Below the pieces are notes generated by a model. That model searched no databases, had not been told where the DNA came from, and saw nothing but the letters and a program-made list of their open reading frames with translations. A program made the position numbers and the translations under genes. 64,000 nucleotides of DNA, taken from NCBI GenBank assembly GCA_916381525.1, contig CAKAEH010000655.1, positions 60,579 through 124,578 of the forward strand. Reading direction: 5' to 3'. The DNA is from Cercopithifilaria johnstoni (Eukaryota; Nematoda; Chromadorea; Rhabditida; Onchocercidae). Positions 29,034-42,286 of this stretch are shown here, piece by piece; position 1 is the first letter of the stretch, and each line of letters opens with the position of its first letter.

Positions 29034-32000
29034 ATGAATTTTTCGGTGGAAAGTGGAATTAATAGTAATACGACTGACAGTGCAGATGGTTCTTACTCCT
29101 TAGCATCCAGTTATCCATTGCTCGATTTTTACATTGGTCTCGGCTTGGCCATTTCATCATCCATATTTATTGGTAGTTCATTTATTATCAAGAAAAAAGC
29201 ACTTATCAAGCTTGCGCAAATTGATTGCATCCATCGTGCCTCCGAAGGCGGTTTCGGTTATCTACGTGAATGGTTGTGGTGGTTTGGCGTATTGACTAGT
29301 AAGTTTTTTTCTACTGAAATAGAAACAGTGAAAATAAAATGATGCTAGACTTCTGGTTGATATCTCCTTTCCAAATAAGGCGAAGGCATGAAATGTTAAT
29401 CAGAAAGCAGTTAAAATCTGAATAGCTTGTCAGGCATAATAAAAGATTTTTTATTTTTATTTCATTCGTGAAGGAAAATCATTTAGCCTGTCTAAATCAG
29501 CTGATCGATGACATTATTTATACATAGGTAAAGTTTCAACTTGTATAAGAAGTAATTCATATATATTATTTATTCAAAATCTTTTTTTACAGTGGGCACT
29601 GGTGAGGCGTGTAATTTTGCAGCATATGCTTTTGCACCAGCAAGTTTAGTAACACCACTTGGTGTACTGAGTGTTATTGTGACGTAAGTTTGCATTCAGT
29701 ATCCAAAATAATTTTTTCTTTTATTTTTGAATGAAATCAAAATATCAATACTGCTCCATCATGCAATGATTGTTTTCTATTAGTCCATAGTTACGCACAG
29801 TACTCGAGGAACATCGATTTATGAATCAAAATAGCATCATGTTGCCAACTGTTTAAACCATTACTAGTCACTTATTCATTGGATTATAAAATCAGACATG
29901 TAATCATCACTACGATGTAAAGTGGGAGAGATATAATCAAACTTTAGGCTAGCTTGTCGATCCAGAAGTTTTAAATTGAGAATGCATTATCAAATGATGG
30001 TTAGATTGACTCTTTTCGACCAAAATACTGGCAACCGAAACGATGAACAGAATGAAAGGAATGGGTTGAAGGTTGAGGCGTTAGCGGTTTTAGGACTTAC
30101 GTGTTATGGTTATGTCCAGTTCGAATTTTGTCACAACCGTTAGACGTGCCGCAATGAGTTTTCGGGTTTAAAAATAACTTTTTTAGATAATTAAAGCTGA
30201 GAAGAGATTAAAATCTCATATGGGGAAAGTAGATTGCGATCGGTTTTTATATAATTAAAGCAATGACCATCATTGATTCATCTGGTGATTGAACTTATTT
30301 TTATAATGTATGTAATGTTTCAGAGCAGTACTGTCATCGAAATTGCTCAAAGAACGTTTAAATTTTCTGGGTAAAATCGGTTGTGCAGTATGTCTTCTTG
30401 GTTCAACAGTAATTGTTTTACATTCACCGAAGGAAGAAGAGGTTTCTAATATGGCTGATTTAGCTCTCAAAATGAGAGATGCAGGTAAAGAAATTTATAT
30501 AATGAGTGCTAAAGAGTTGTTGACTTTTGGATGAATTTTCTGGACATTGTGAAGTACTTTTTTAAGAACCATTCTGCAGAGCAGCAGATGAATTATTTTG
30601 GCACATAGATATCATTCGCCAGTACTCATTATCCAACTATCCTCTTTCAATATAGAGAAAGAAATTTTTCAAGTGCTTTAGAACGTAAAGCAATTGAAAA
30701 ATTGCCTTCGTAGTATAGAAGCGAGATTCAGTACCTCATACTAATCCTTTTCCATCAAATGCCATCGATGTTTGTATTAAAAGTAATAGTCGATAAATGA
30801 TATAGAATGGTGTTTTCTCAGGTTCTTCACATTTTACAGGAAATCCATTGTTTCATTTTAATGATGATATCATTTGCTGAATTTGTTTAGAAAACTACTG
30901 CGTTAAAATATTAATTCAAACTGAGCTGGAATATCTGAAAGAAAATCTTTTTATGTTAGCAATATGAGTTGTTAAGAAATAAGGTAGTTTTCAGTCGAAT
31001 CATCTTTTTGTCTTCTTTCATTGATTTATTCTAGCTATCATTTACAGTTGGTTCCATTTATCCGATATTAATTCCAGTTAATAACGAGTCTATGATCTGT
31101 AACATGTCCAATTTCTGAATACAATATTGGAAATAGGGAGTTTTGAATAACAAGCGGATCCTTCAGAATACATTTTTCAGGTTTCATTTTCTATGTGGTA
31201 GCAGTGATTTTGGTATCATTAATAATGATTATTTATGTCGCACCACGTTTCGGCCGTTCTAACATTTTGGTGTATATTTTTATTTGCTCTATTATTGGCT
31301 CACTTTCTGTGTTATCTGTCAAAGGACTTGGTTTAGCCATTAAAGAAACANATATTGGAAATAGGGAGTTTTGAATAACAAGCGGATCCTTCAGAATACA
31401 TTTTTCAGGTTTCATTTTCTATGTGGTAGCAGTGATTTTGGTATCATTAATAATGATTATTTATGTCGCACCACGTTTCGGCCGTTCTAACATTTTGGTG
31501 TATATTTTTATTTGCTCTATTATTGGCTCACTTTCTGTGTTATCTGTCAAAGGACTTGGTTTAGCCATTAAAGAAACAATTGGTGGAAAGCAACAGTTCA
31601 CGAATTTTCTTACGTGGTTTTGGTTTGTTGCTGTAATTCTTTGCATTTCCGTACAACTGGTTGGTTTTTCCTTATTTTTATTTTTATAAATTAATAGAAT
31701 GAAATATGGGGAGATCTATGCGACTTGGATCAAAAGAATATTTCCAAATTATTACAATGCGATTATAAATACAAAAATATTCAAATTCGGCATTTTTGCT
31801 TCTCCTAGATTTCAGAAAAACATAGCGAAGTTCGGTTTTTAAAAATTTTTCCTTGAGTTTATAATTGCATTGTAATGAGAATTGAAGAAAATTTATGCCC
31901 GAGAAAAAAAAAAGGTTTTGAAACAAAAAGGTAGAAAGGTAGAAAAAAAGGTAGAAAGAAAGGTTTTGGTTAGGTGTTGAGTAGATTCATCACCAAGTTA

Positions 32001-32507
32001 TATAAAAGTAGTTGGTTTAGGTCTTTTAAATTTATTATTTGTTTGAGCAGTAGTTGGAAAGCCCGAGCAGAGGATGATGCGGAAGAAGTAATTTAAAGAA
32101 AAAATGTTATCTGTGTAGCTGAGTACTAAGACTCTATGAATATCTGCTCGGGAAGATGGCCGTATTATCGACCGAACACGAGAAAGTAAAAGTTTAGAAG
32201 GAATCGTTATAATTTTTTTTGAGATATATTTGAATAAATCCTTGGATATGTACAACACATCGATGGTAACACCTATATACTACGTGTTCTTCACAACATT
32301 TGTAATACTGGCTTCATCGATTTTATACAAGGAATGGTCTCGCTTGGGTGCAAGCGATGTTTTAGGCAATGTTGTCGGCTTCCTAATCACTATTATTGGC
32401 ATTTTCCAGGTGAAAGTTACAAGGATGTGACTGATTTTCCTAATTTCGATTCAAATTTTAGTTATCTCAAGGAAATTCTTACGTGGAAAATTAATCTAAA
32501 ACGATAA
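29034..32507 (+). CDS. NIPA-type magnesium transporter (DUF803), with a probable 3' frameshift
   Basis: Exons in phase: 29034-29298, 29593-29683, 30324-30484, 31409-31659 and 32224-32409, then on into the 3' end. It is a multi-pass membrane Mg2+ transporter of the NIPA1/2 family. Signatures: GLAISSSIFIGSSFIIKKKA, GEACNFAAYAFAP, LVTPLGVLSV, CLLGSTVIVLHSPKEEE, VAPRFG, SVKGLGLAIK, NTSMVTPIYYVFFTT and GFLITIIGIF. About 318 residues are read, against about 360 in human NIPA2. As written, translation stops six codons after the last exon joint (TGA at 32428-32430). A one-base shift in the AAA run near 32413 restores GIFQVKSYKDV, which aligns gap-free with GIFLLHAFKDV of human NIPA2. It then runs 25 more codons to a TAA ending at 32507. 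Exons 4 and 5 are repeated downstream in a tandem duplication. Confidence 0.85.
31124..31351 (+). other. Partial extra copy of the duplication unit ending at an N (contig join)
   Basis: Bases 31124-31350 repeat exactly as the first 227 bases of the unit starting at 31352. The two are separated by a single undetermined base at 31351. The copy holds a truncated exon 4 (from 31181). The pattern fits two overlapping contigs placed end to end without merging. Confidence 0.9.
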
Positions 32508-32523
32508 GTGAAATTTTTTTAAT

Positions 32524-32599
32524 AGACAGATGCAGTTATTTTTTAATGGACAGATGCAGTTAACAGATGCAGTTTTAACTGTTTACAGATGCAGTTATT
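32524..32599 (+). repeat. Four ACAGATGCAGTT units
   Basis: ACAGATGCAG recurs four times within 75 bp just past the NIPA-like 3' end, with TTAA-rich spacers. The same array appears in the second duplication copy at 36960-37035. Confidence 0.8.
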
Positions 32600-34575
32600 C
32601 CGTGATGTAAATATAACGCTGCGACATTTGAGAATGCTTATCCATAAATCTTCGACAAACATAAATTCATTTGAAACAATGAGCAGTGCTACATCGTTGG
32701 TCGATGATTTGCCAAGCGATACTGCGAACCCTCAACAAATTTACACTTAGTACAGCGATAAGCATTTTATTTTTTGTAGTATAATTTTAGTGTAGCGTTA
32801 GTATGAACTAGAAAGTATAGATTTGAGAGATGTCATTATAGGTTTCCAAAGACTTATTTCTCCGTATTAATTATTATGATGTCACAAAGCATTTTGAAGA
32901 ATTCTTTTCATCAATTTTTAGTGATTATCGTTTAAGGAAAACAGGATCCTTGTGGCATTCTTGATCTTGTTTACTAAAATTGTTTAAAAATCAGCAGATC
33001 TGCAAATTGTAGGCTTATTTTGCTTACTGAATAGTTGAAATGACATATGTTTCCTTTGCCAGCTCTGCAATAGGAAAACATCGATGTTATCAAAATCTTT
33101 TATCCTTTGGAAAATTTGAATTTCCACTTTAGTCTGTGTTGCAAAGATTTTTAAATGAGAATAAAAGTTTAGAAGGGCTGCATAGATGCTTTACTTAGAG
33201 AGACTATTTAGATGCATTATGTTGAAAAAAGAAGGTTTGCTAAAGAAATGTAGGAATGGAAGAGCAGAATCATTTCTATGATTTTGATGTAATCAATAAA
33301 AATAATGGTACTCCAAAAAAATTAGAGATTGTAGAAATTTTGTATTGCCGCGTTTGAAGTCGAGCAATGCATTTCATTGAGATATGAGAATCCTATTTTA
33401 ATTGTATTCTGCCTCAAGTCATTTATTTCACGTAGCATGAGGATTTGGCAAAAGATTCTGCTTTTGCAAAACAAGCTTTTTTTCAAATTATTGGTCATAA
33501 CTGCATATTCTCCATTTATGGGAACTTTTTTTTGATTATTTTTCGTAGCTGTTTTTTTTTTATCAAAACTCTATTTAATTGACTCAGTTGAAATGCGTGA
33601 TTTCTCGGTATTTCTTCTATCAGAATGATCTTTTTTAATTATTGGAGTTTCGACTTTCTTAGACGAATCCAACTATAAGAAATCATCGAAAGTAGAAAAA
33701 GAAATTTTTTCACAATACATTAAACAAAGTTTTCAGAAAAAATGGCATTGCTAATCAAATGCTACAAACCAATAATGTGTTTGTAACAAGAAACCTTTTA
33801 ATTAAGTCAGGATCATTTTACTTAACCTATCTTCAAACATTCATTCAATGCCAATATGTTAAGGGATAGGTTGAATAATCCAGACTTTGTATTTGATTAA
33901 TCATTGAGTTTTAATGAAGCTGTTGCACTAATATTCTGGATTCTTCAGTCATTTTGCGTTTAAGATGAAAATAAAAAATTTAAGCTTTTAACTTTGCTAG
34001 GTTACTATCATTTTGCAATGAATTCTCTTTTTAAAAATGTTGTAGAGTGTATTGAAGATTATAAATGCATTGTATGACATAATCGTTTCATTGAATTTAC
34101 AGGTATTTTTCTTTTCAAATAAGTCTTTTGCAAATATATTAGTTTCTTTCTGATATTATGATCACATTTGCTTGTTTATTTGTGTTTGTTTGAAACTCCC
34201 TTTCATGTTGAAAGAGAGTGATCGTTTTGTACAGTACTGTAATGCACGTGTTGAACAATACGTGGAAATATTAATACATTCATATTGTAATTACTGGTAA
34301 AATGTTTTTATGGAAAATCAATGAATTTTATCTGCATAGCATAATATCACCCGCTTTGATTCATTTTATTTTATTTGATTTTTTGTTTTTTTTCTAATTT
34401 CATTCCCATAATATGACATAATGATTAAGAGTATGATCATTCTTTTTTGGAAGACTGTGACATTGCCACTGTCCTCAAAATAATTGCTATTCTAAAAGGA
34501 TACTTCCAGCCTTCATTCATCGTTATTCCGAATCAGCTTTGTTTTTTTTCCTTTGGATGCTTGCAAAAGAGAGTT

Positions 34576-34622
34576 ATGGATAATGATCCAAACCGTCAAG
34601 CCATTGGTGGATTCATGCTGAG
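34576..34622 (+). other. Possible orphan exon (duplicated at 39012-39058)
   Basis: A T-rich tract and CAAAAG precede ATG GAT AAT GAT CCA, and the frame runs to AG followed by GTAAAT, a fair donor. An ATTTCAG acceptor at about 34672 lies just downstream and leads into another short open frame. The peptide (MDNDPNRQAIGGFML) is not a family I recognise. It may be a small gene or chance sequence. Confidence 0.2.
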
Positions 34623-35844
34623 GTAAATTGTTGGTAGCAGTTTTAATTTCCGAAATTATTTGAATATTTCAGAACAGTGCATCTTTTGCAGTTAGTGCAT
34701 ATGTCGTGTATGGGCAAAAATTACCCACCGCTCATTGTTTTAATCCACTCGATTTGATAGAACTCAAATTTGCAATAGCAAAGTGAAATTTTGCTGAATC
34801 ATTCTAAATTTTCTGAAACAAGAAATGTATATCAGAACAGGATGTAGAGACCAACATTGCAAGCCGACGAGCAATAACTGTGGGCATGTTGCTTTTTAAT
34901 CGAGACATTTTCTCTTGCATTTCTTGTTTGAAATCGGAATTCGTGCTATGTTATAGTTTGTAGAAATCGGATGAACAAAGGTTATATCCAGGTCGTCGAA
35001 AGTTGCGAGAATACAATGCACATCTAATTTTGCAGTAACAAAGAATATAACAATAAACAAATTTCTTTTCCTATCTCAGTAACTTTGAAATCGAGATGGT
35101 ATTATCCGTCGTAACAGTCTACTTGTCAACTACTAGAGAACATTTCCATTTTTCTCATTGGAGAAGGGGAGGGGAAGATCGTAGATTGTTGGGAATGGAC
35201 AGACAAAAAACTTTATGGACGGGCAGAAAGCCTTACCTATAATCTGTAAAAATCATCGCTATTTTCACTATTATCATGAATTAAGTGTTCTGTATCAATT
35301 AATTTTATTTTTATGTTTTTGAAGAGCGCTTTGTTTATTTCATAGTTGAGGTATGTATTTATTAATGGCTACGTTTCGAAAAAAGCTAACAATTCATGTT
35401 ACGTAGCATGTAGATAAGTGAGCACGTAGGACGAATTCATTATCCATTGATTTCATGCTACTGAAAGAAAGTGGAGCTGGTTTTGTGATTCCATTCTTGA
35501 TGATGGCAAAGAGTGCATGACAAATTCACTTAATGAGAGGAATACATTGAAATTGGAAAGGATAAATTAAATTGAAACTGCAGCACATTCAAATTTGCAA
35601 CGCATTTAGTCGGCGTTCTTCTATTTAACCGCTCACAAGTAATTAATTAGCCAGCTGGGTTTTGATAACCTATCGTTATTTTGACAGTATGAAATAGATC
35701 TGAATGTAATCACTAAAAGAATAGTACAATCTTAGTAAAAATACTTTTTCAGAGTGACACATCTATTTGATATTTTTGTAGGGAAACATATTGGAAATAG
35801 GGAGTTTTGAATAACAAGCGGATCCTTCAGAATACATTTTTCAG

Positions 35845-36943
35845 GTTTCATTTTCTATGTGGTAGCAGTGATTTTGGTATCATTAATAATGATTATTTAT
35901 GTCGCACCACGTTTCGGCCGTTCTAACATTTTGGTGTATATTTTTATTTGCTCTATTATTGGCTCACTTTCTGTGTTATCTGTCAAAGGACTTGGTTTAG
36001 CCATTAAAGAAACAATTGGTGGAAAGCAACAGTTCACGAATTTTCTTACGTGGTTTTGGTTTGTTGCTGTAATTCTTTGCATTTCCGTACAACTGGTTGG
36101 TTTTTCCTTATTTTTATTTTTATAAATTAATAGAATGAAATATGGGGAGATCTATGCGACTTGGATCAAAAGAATATTTCCAAATTATTACAATGCGATT
36201 ATAAATACAAAAATATTCAAATTCGGCATTTTTGCTTCTCCTAGATTTCAGAAAAACATAGCGAAGTTCGGTTTTTAAAAATTTTTCCTTGAGTTTATAA
36301 TTGCATTGTAATGAGAATTGAAGAAAATTTATGCCCGAGAAAAAAAAAAGGTTTTGAAACAAAAAGGTAGAAAGGTAGAAAAAAAGGTAGAAAGAAAGGT
36401 TTTGGTTAGGTGTTGAGTAGATTCATCACCAAGTTATATAAAAGTAGTTGGTTTAGGTCTTTTAAATTTATTATTTGTTTGAGCAGTAGTTGGAAAGCCC
36501 GAGCAGAGGATGATGCGGAAGAAGTAATTTAAAGAAAAAATGTTATCTGTGTAGCTGAGTACTAAGACTCTATGAATATCTGCTCGGGAAGATGGCCGTA
36601 TTATCGACCGAACACGAGAAAGTAAAAGTTTAGAAGGAATCGTTATAATTTTTTTTGAGATATATTTGAATAAATCCTTGGATATGTACAACACATCGAT
36701 GGTAACACCTATATACTACGTGTTCTTCACAACATTTGTAATACTGGCTTCATCGATTTTATACAAGGAATGGTCTCGCTTGGGTGCAAGCGATGTTTTA
36801 GGCAATGTTGTCGGCTTCCTAATCACTATTATTGGCATTTTCCAGGTGAAAGTTACAAGGATGTGACTGATTTTCCTAATTTCGATTCAAATTTTAGTTA
36901 TCTCAAGGAAATTCTTACGTGGAAAATTAATCTAAAACGATAA
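35845..36943 (+). pseudogene. Second copy of the NIPA-like 3' exons
   Basis: Exon 4 (35845-36095) and exon 5 (36660-36845), with the same frameshifted tail (to 36943), repeat the first copy. No upstream exons accompany them. If the duplication is real, this copy is a promoterless 3' fragment beyond the gene's stop. If it is an assembly artefact, it does not exist. Confidence 0.7.
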
Positions 36944-39900
36944 GTGAAATTTTTTTAATAGACAGATGCAGTTATTTTTTAATGGACAGATGCAGTTAAC
37001 AGATGCAGTTTTAACTGTTTACAGATGCAGTTATTCCGTGATGTAAATATAACGCTGCGACATTTGAGAATGCTTATCCATAAATCTTCGACAAACATAA
37101 ATTCATTTGAAACAATGAGCAGTGCTACATCGTTGGTCGATGATTTGCCAAGCGATACTGCGAACCCTCAACAAATTTACACTTAGTACAGCGATAAGCA
37201 TTTTATTTTTTGTAGTATAATTTTAGTGTAGCGTTAGTATGAACTAGAAAGTATAGATTTGAGAGATGTCATTATAGGTTTCCAAAGACTTATTTCTCCG
37301 TATTAATTATTATGATGTCACAAAGCATTTTGAAGAATTCTTTTCATCAATTTTTAGTGATTATCGTTTAAGGAAAACAGGATCCTTGTGGCATTCTTGA
37401 TCTTGTTTACTAAAATTGTTTAAAAATCAGCAGATCTGCAAATTGTAGGCTTATTTTGCTTACTGAATAGTTGAAATGACATATGTTTCCTTTGCCAGCT
37501 CTGCAATAGGAAAACATCGATGTTATCAAAATCTTTTATCCTTTGGAAAATTTGAATTTCCACTTTAGTCTGTGTTGCAAAGATTTTTAAATGAGAATAA
37601 AAGTTTAGAAGGGCTGCATAGATGCTTTACTTAGAGAGACTATTTAGATGCATTATGTTGAAAAAAGAAGGTTTGCTAAAGAAATGTAGGAATGGAAGAG
37701 CAGAATCATTTCTATGATTTTGATGTAATCAATAAAAATAATGGTACTCCAAAAAAATTAGAGATTGTAGAAATTTTGTATTGCCGCGTTTGAAGTCGAG
37801 CAATGCATTTCATTGAGATATGAGAATCCTATTTTAATTGTATTCTGCCTCAAGTCATTTATTTCACGTAGCATGAGGATTTGGCAAAAGATTCTGCTTT
37901 TGCAAAACAAGCTTTTTTTCAAATTATTGGTCATAACTGCATATTCTCCATTTATGGGAACTTTTTTTTGATTATTTTTCGTAGCTGTTTTTTTTTTATC
38001 AAAACTCTATTTAATTGACTCAGTTGAAATGCGTGATTTCTCGGTATTTCTTCTATCAGAATGATCTTTTTTAATTATTGGAGTTTCGACTTTCTTAGAC
38101 GAATCCAACTATAAGAAATCATCGAAAGTAGAAAAAGAAATTTTTTCACAATACATTAAACAAAGTTTTCAGAAAAAATGGCATTGCTAATCAAATGCTA
38201 CAAACCAATAATGTGTTTGTAACAAGAAACCTTTTAATTAAGTCAGGATCATTTTACTTAACCTATCTTCAAACATTCATTCAATGCCAATATGTTAAGG
38301 GATAGGTTGAATAATCCAGACTTTGTATTTGATTAATCATTGAGTTTTAATGAAGCTGTTGCACTAATATTCTGGATTCTTCAGTCATTTTGCGTTTAAG
38401 ATGAAAATAAAAAATTTAAGCTTTTAACTTTGCTAGGTTACTATCATTTTGCAATGAATTCTCTTTTTAAAAATGTTGTAGAGTGTATTGAAGATTATAA
38501 ATGCATTGTATGACATAATCGTTTCATTGAATTTACAGGTATTTTTCTTTTCAAATAAGTCTTTTGCAAATATATTAGTTTCTTTCTGATATTATGATCA
38601 CATTTGCTTGTTTATTTGTGTTTGTTTGAAACTCCCTTTCATGTTGAAAGAGAGTGATCGTTTTGTACAGTACTGTAATGCACGTGTTGAACAATACGTG
38701 GAAATATTAATACATTCATATTGTAATTACTGGTAAAATGTTTTTATGGAAAATCAATGAATTTTATCTGCATAGCATAATATCACCCGCTTTGATTCAT
38801 TTTATTTTATTTGATTTTTTGTTTTTTTTCTAATTTCATTCCCATAATATGACATAATGATTAAGAGTATGATCATTCTTTTTTGGAAGACTGTGACATT
38901 GCCACTGTCCTCAAAATAATTGCTATTCTAAAAGGATACTTCCAGCCTTCATTCATCGTTATTCCGAATCAGCTTTGTTTTTTTTCCTTTGGATGCTTGC
39001 AAAAGAGAGTTATGGATAATGATCCAAACCGTCAAGCCATTGGTGGATTCATGCTGAGGTAAATTGTTGGTAGCAGTTTTAATTTCCGAAATTATTTGAA
39101 TATTTCAGAACAGTGCATCTTTTGCAGTTAGTGCATATGTCGTGTATGGGCAAAAATTACCCACCGCTCATTGTTTTAATCCACTCGATTTGATAGAACT
39201 CAAATTTGCAATAGCAAAGTGAAATTTTGCTGAATCATTCTAAATTTTCTGAAACAAGAAATGTATATCAGAACAGGATGTAGAGACCAACATTGCAAGC
39301 CGACGAGCAATAACTGTGGGCATGTTGCTTTTTAATCGAGACATTTTCTCTTGCATTTCTTGTTTGAAATCGGAATTCGTGCTATGTTATAGTTTGTAGA
39401 AATCGGATGAACAAAGGTTATATCCAGGTCGTCGAAAGTTGCGAGAATACAATGCACATCTAATTTTGCAGTAACAAAGAATATAACAATAAACAAATTT
39501 CTTTTCCTATCTCAGTAACTTTGAAATCGAGATGGTATTATCCGTCGTAACAGTCTACTTGTCAACTACTAGAGAACATTTCCATTTTTCTCATTGGAGA
39601 AGGGGAGGGGAAGATCGTAGATTGTTGGGAATGGACAGACAAAAAACTTTATGGACGGGCAGAAAGCCTTACCTATAATCTGTAAAAATCATCGCTATTT
39701 TCACTATTATCATGAATTAAGTGTTCTGTATCAATTAATTTTATTTTTATGTTTTTGAAGAGCGCTTTGTTTATTTCATAGTTGAGGTATGTATTTATTA
39801 ATGGCTACGTTTCGAAAAAAGCTAACAATTCATGTTACGTAGCATGTAGATAAGTGAGCACGTAGGACGAATTCATTATCCATTGATTTCATGCTACTGA

Positions 39901-40223
39901 AAGAAAGTGGAGCTGGTTTTGTGATTCCATTCTTGATGATGGCAAAGAGTGCATGACAAATTCACTTAATGAGAGGAATACATTGAAATTGGAAAGGATA
40001 AATTAAATTGAAACTGCAGCACATTCAAATTTGCAACGCATTTAGTCGGCGTTCTTCTATTTAACCGCTCACAAGTAATTAATTAGCCAGCTGGGTTTTG
40101 ATAACCTATCGTTATTTTGACAGTATGAAATAGATCTGAATGTAATCACTAAAAGAATAGTACAATCTTAGTAAAAATACTTTTTCAGAGTGACACATCT
40201 ATTTGATATTTTTGTAGGGAAAC

Positions 40224-42286
40224 AAATCTGTTGGCATATTATATTGTTTTTGTTAACCCAAATTCTGTAAATATTTTTTGATGATTTATCATATTGGATG
40301 ATTTATCATCATTAATTCATCTCCACATTATTATGATAGTTCCTCTTCAATTCGATTGAAGACTGAAGAGGATTGTTGTTACAACCCTAGAACAATTGTT
40401 CGCTAAATTGGGTAGAAAAAGCAGCGGCTTCATAGACTCTAAACTGCATATACTATGGCAAAGTGAAGAGTGAAGTGAGCATATACTATGATAAAGTGAA
40501 GAATGAAATGGAACTTAACTCTGATCTTTCATCAAATAATTGAGAATACTTACAGGTCAACTTATTCGAATGTTGTTCTAAAAACCAGATATCAATGAAA
40601 AGATGAGGCAAATTGCTATGTTTGCTTTGTACATTGGCCAGATGAAAACTTAGCTACATATGGCCAAATGAAAAGTTCAAGAATTAGATAGAGAGCTCTT
40701 CAATTGCAGAAGTGGAGTACTTTAGGTTTCTTGTTTTTATAGGCGATTGTTGCTTGGTAATCTTTTTTCCAAATACATAAAATAAATTTCAAATTTAATT
40801 TATCCCTTTGTCGTTTAATTTAAATTTAATTTAAAAATATATTATTTTTAGTCGTTTAATAATAATGAAGTTTAATGAGCCTATCAGACATATTACAGAA
40901 TAATCATTCCGGAGCACAACTTTCATATTGTCTGTTTTTAAACAATATGAAAGTTAGTGGTATTTTCTCATTCCACTCTTCTCTCACGACAAAAACGCTA
41001 CCAGCCTCCAGTTACAGCTCTTAATCTCTTGAATCGAACTCAACGTTAAAAAAGACACTGATGAAATCAGACTACTATAATTATTCATACTTTTCTTACG
41101 GGAATGTTTTGGATATTGTCTTCATTCTGAACTTTTAATTTATTTTAAATTTTTTACTTAAAAGTGCATTTATAGCTTAGACGAATATGAAATCCTAAAT
41201 ATGACAGTCTTAATTATTCTGTGTTTATTTTTTCTTCTTGATAGTACTTTTACTTACGCATTTCTACGAAATGAAAAAGAATTGTAAATCAGTGCGATGT
41301 TATTTACTTTCCAATCCACTATTAAGTTTGCTTTCTGTTATTGTAGACCAACACTACTAGTTTGTTTCCGTTTCCGAAATTAATTCATGTTTTTTTCCCA
41401 GAAGTAATTCGTAAAATTCTAACGCTTAAACTTCCATACTTTTCGGTCTTTGGAACTTGAGCAATTTTACAACATTGTTTTCTTATCCTGTTTACACTCT
41501 GCTTTGTTCAGACATGCCTTAATTTCTACCATTTCGCCGAAACGAGATCAAGTCCAGTTTTATAGAAATTCATTCCATTAAACATTCACTAGTAAGTCAA
41601 ATGTCATTTATATCATGTCTTATACGAAATCCCACCAATTATTTGGAGAAAAAGTTCCTTACTTATTAGAAAGCTAGCATACAGCGCTCTTCTAAGAATT
41701 CAACTCAAGCTAATATATTGTCATTCATAAATTGACTATTCGACAATAATACAAGCTATTTTTACCATTTCTCTCTCGCCTTTTAATGATAGGCTAATCA
41801 TAGACCATTAAATGATGCTTCTAAAAAGCAAGTAAGACCACCTCCTATCATGAATGCTGGGCCCCCCTTACCATTTCATGGTCGTTAGTTGATAGCTCTA
41901 CCAACACATCTCTTCGATTCCGACATATACCGAATATCCGAATTGGGCGAACTTTGTTGAAATTAAAATTCGATTTGGTGGAAGAGGTGGGAAGGCTCAG
42001 GGGTGGGTCAGCTGCCAGCTTCAGGAAGGAGGTGTCAATAGCCCGCTTGTTGTGGAGTAGTTGAGTGGCTTTTGAATGGCGGGGGGAGGAAGAAGATCAG
42101 AGGTCAAGTGGAAACGCACTGGTAGTCCCTGTGGGTTTGCTCATTAGTTTATAATTCGTTTATATTACACTATACTCTACTGCTCGTCTTTTTTTCCGTT
42201 TTTATAAAATTTCATGGAAATTTTTTTCAGCGTTTGCTTATCGATAAGCTTGGTTCATACGGAGATTAATCTCAGGAAGAGTTGGA
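40224..42286. other. Intergenic, with a G-rich patch before the REEP gene
   Basis: About 2.1 kb. Most is AT-rich, but about 41970-42110 is clearly richer in G, with GGGGTGGGTC and GGCGGGGGGAGG, and lies within 200 bp of the REEP start. That position suggests promoter sequence. I see no coding exon I would defend. Confidence 0.45.

Larger units (their letters stand above)
31352..40223 (+). repeat. 4,436-bp near-identical tandem duplication (copies 31352-35787 and 35788-40223)
   Basis: Every landmark in the first copy recurs exactly 4,436 bp later: NIPA exon 4 at 31409 and 35845, exon 5 at 32224 and 36660, and the ACAGATGCAG array. I noticed no substitution between copies. The unit begins ATATTGGAAATAGGG and ends TTTGTAGGGAAAC. 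It carries the last two coding exons of the NIPA-like gene and about 3.3 kb downstream. Exact identity plus the adjoining N favour an assembly or haplotype artefact, but a very recent real duplication is possible. Confidence 0.92.

Noticed and set aside
31233..31415. Minus-strand frame crossing the N
   Set aside because: It is antisense to NIPA exon 4 and spans the contig join.
41880..41960. tRNA-like stretch with TTCGATTCC
   Set aside because: The T-loop-like sequence has no matching stems, and no acceptor arm could be paired.
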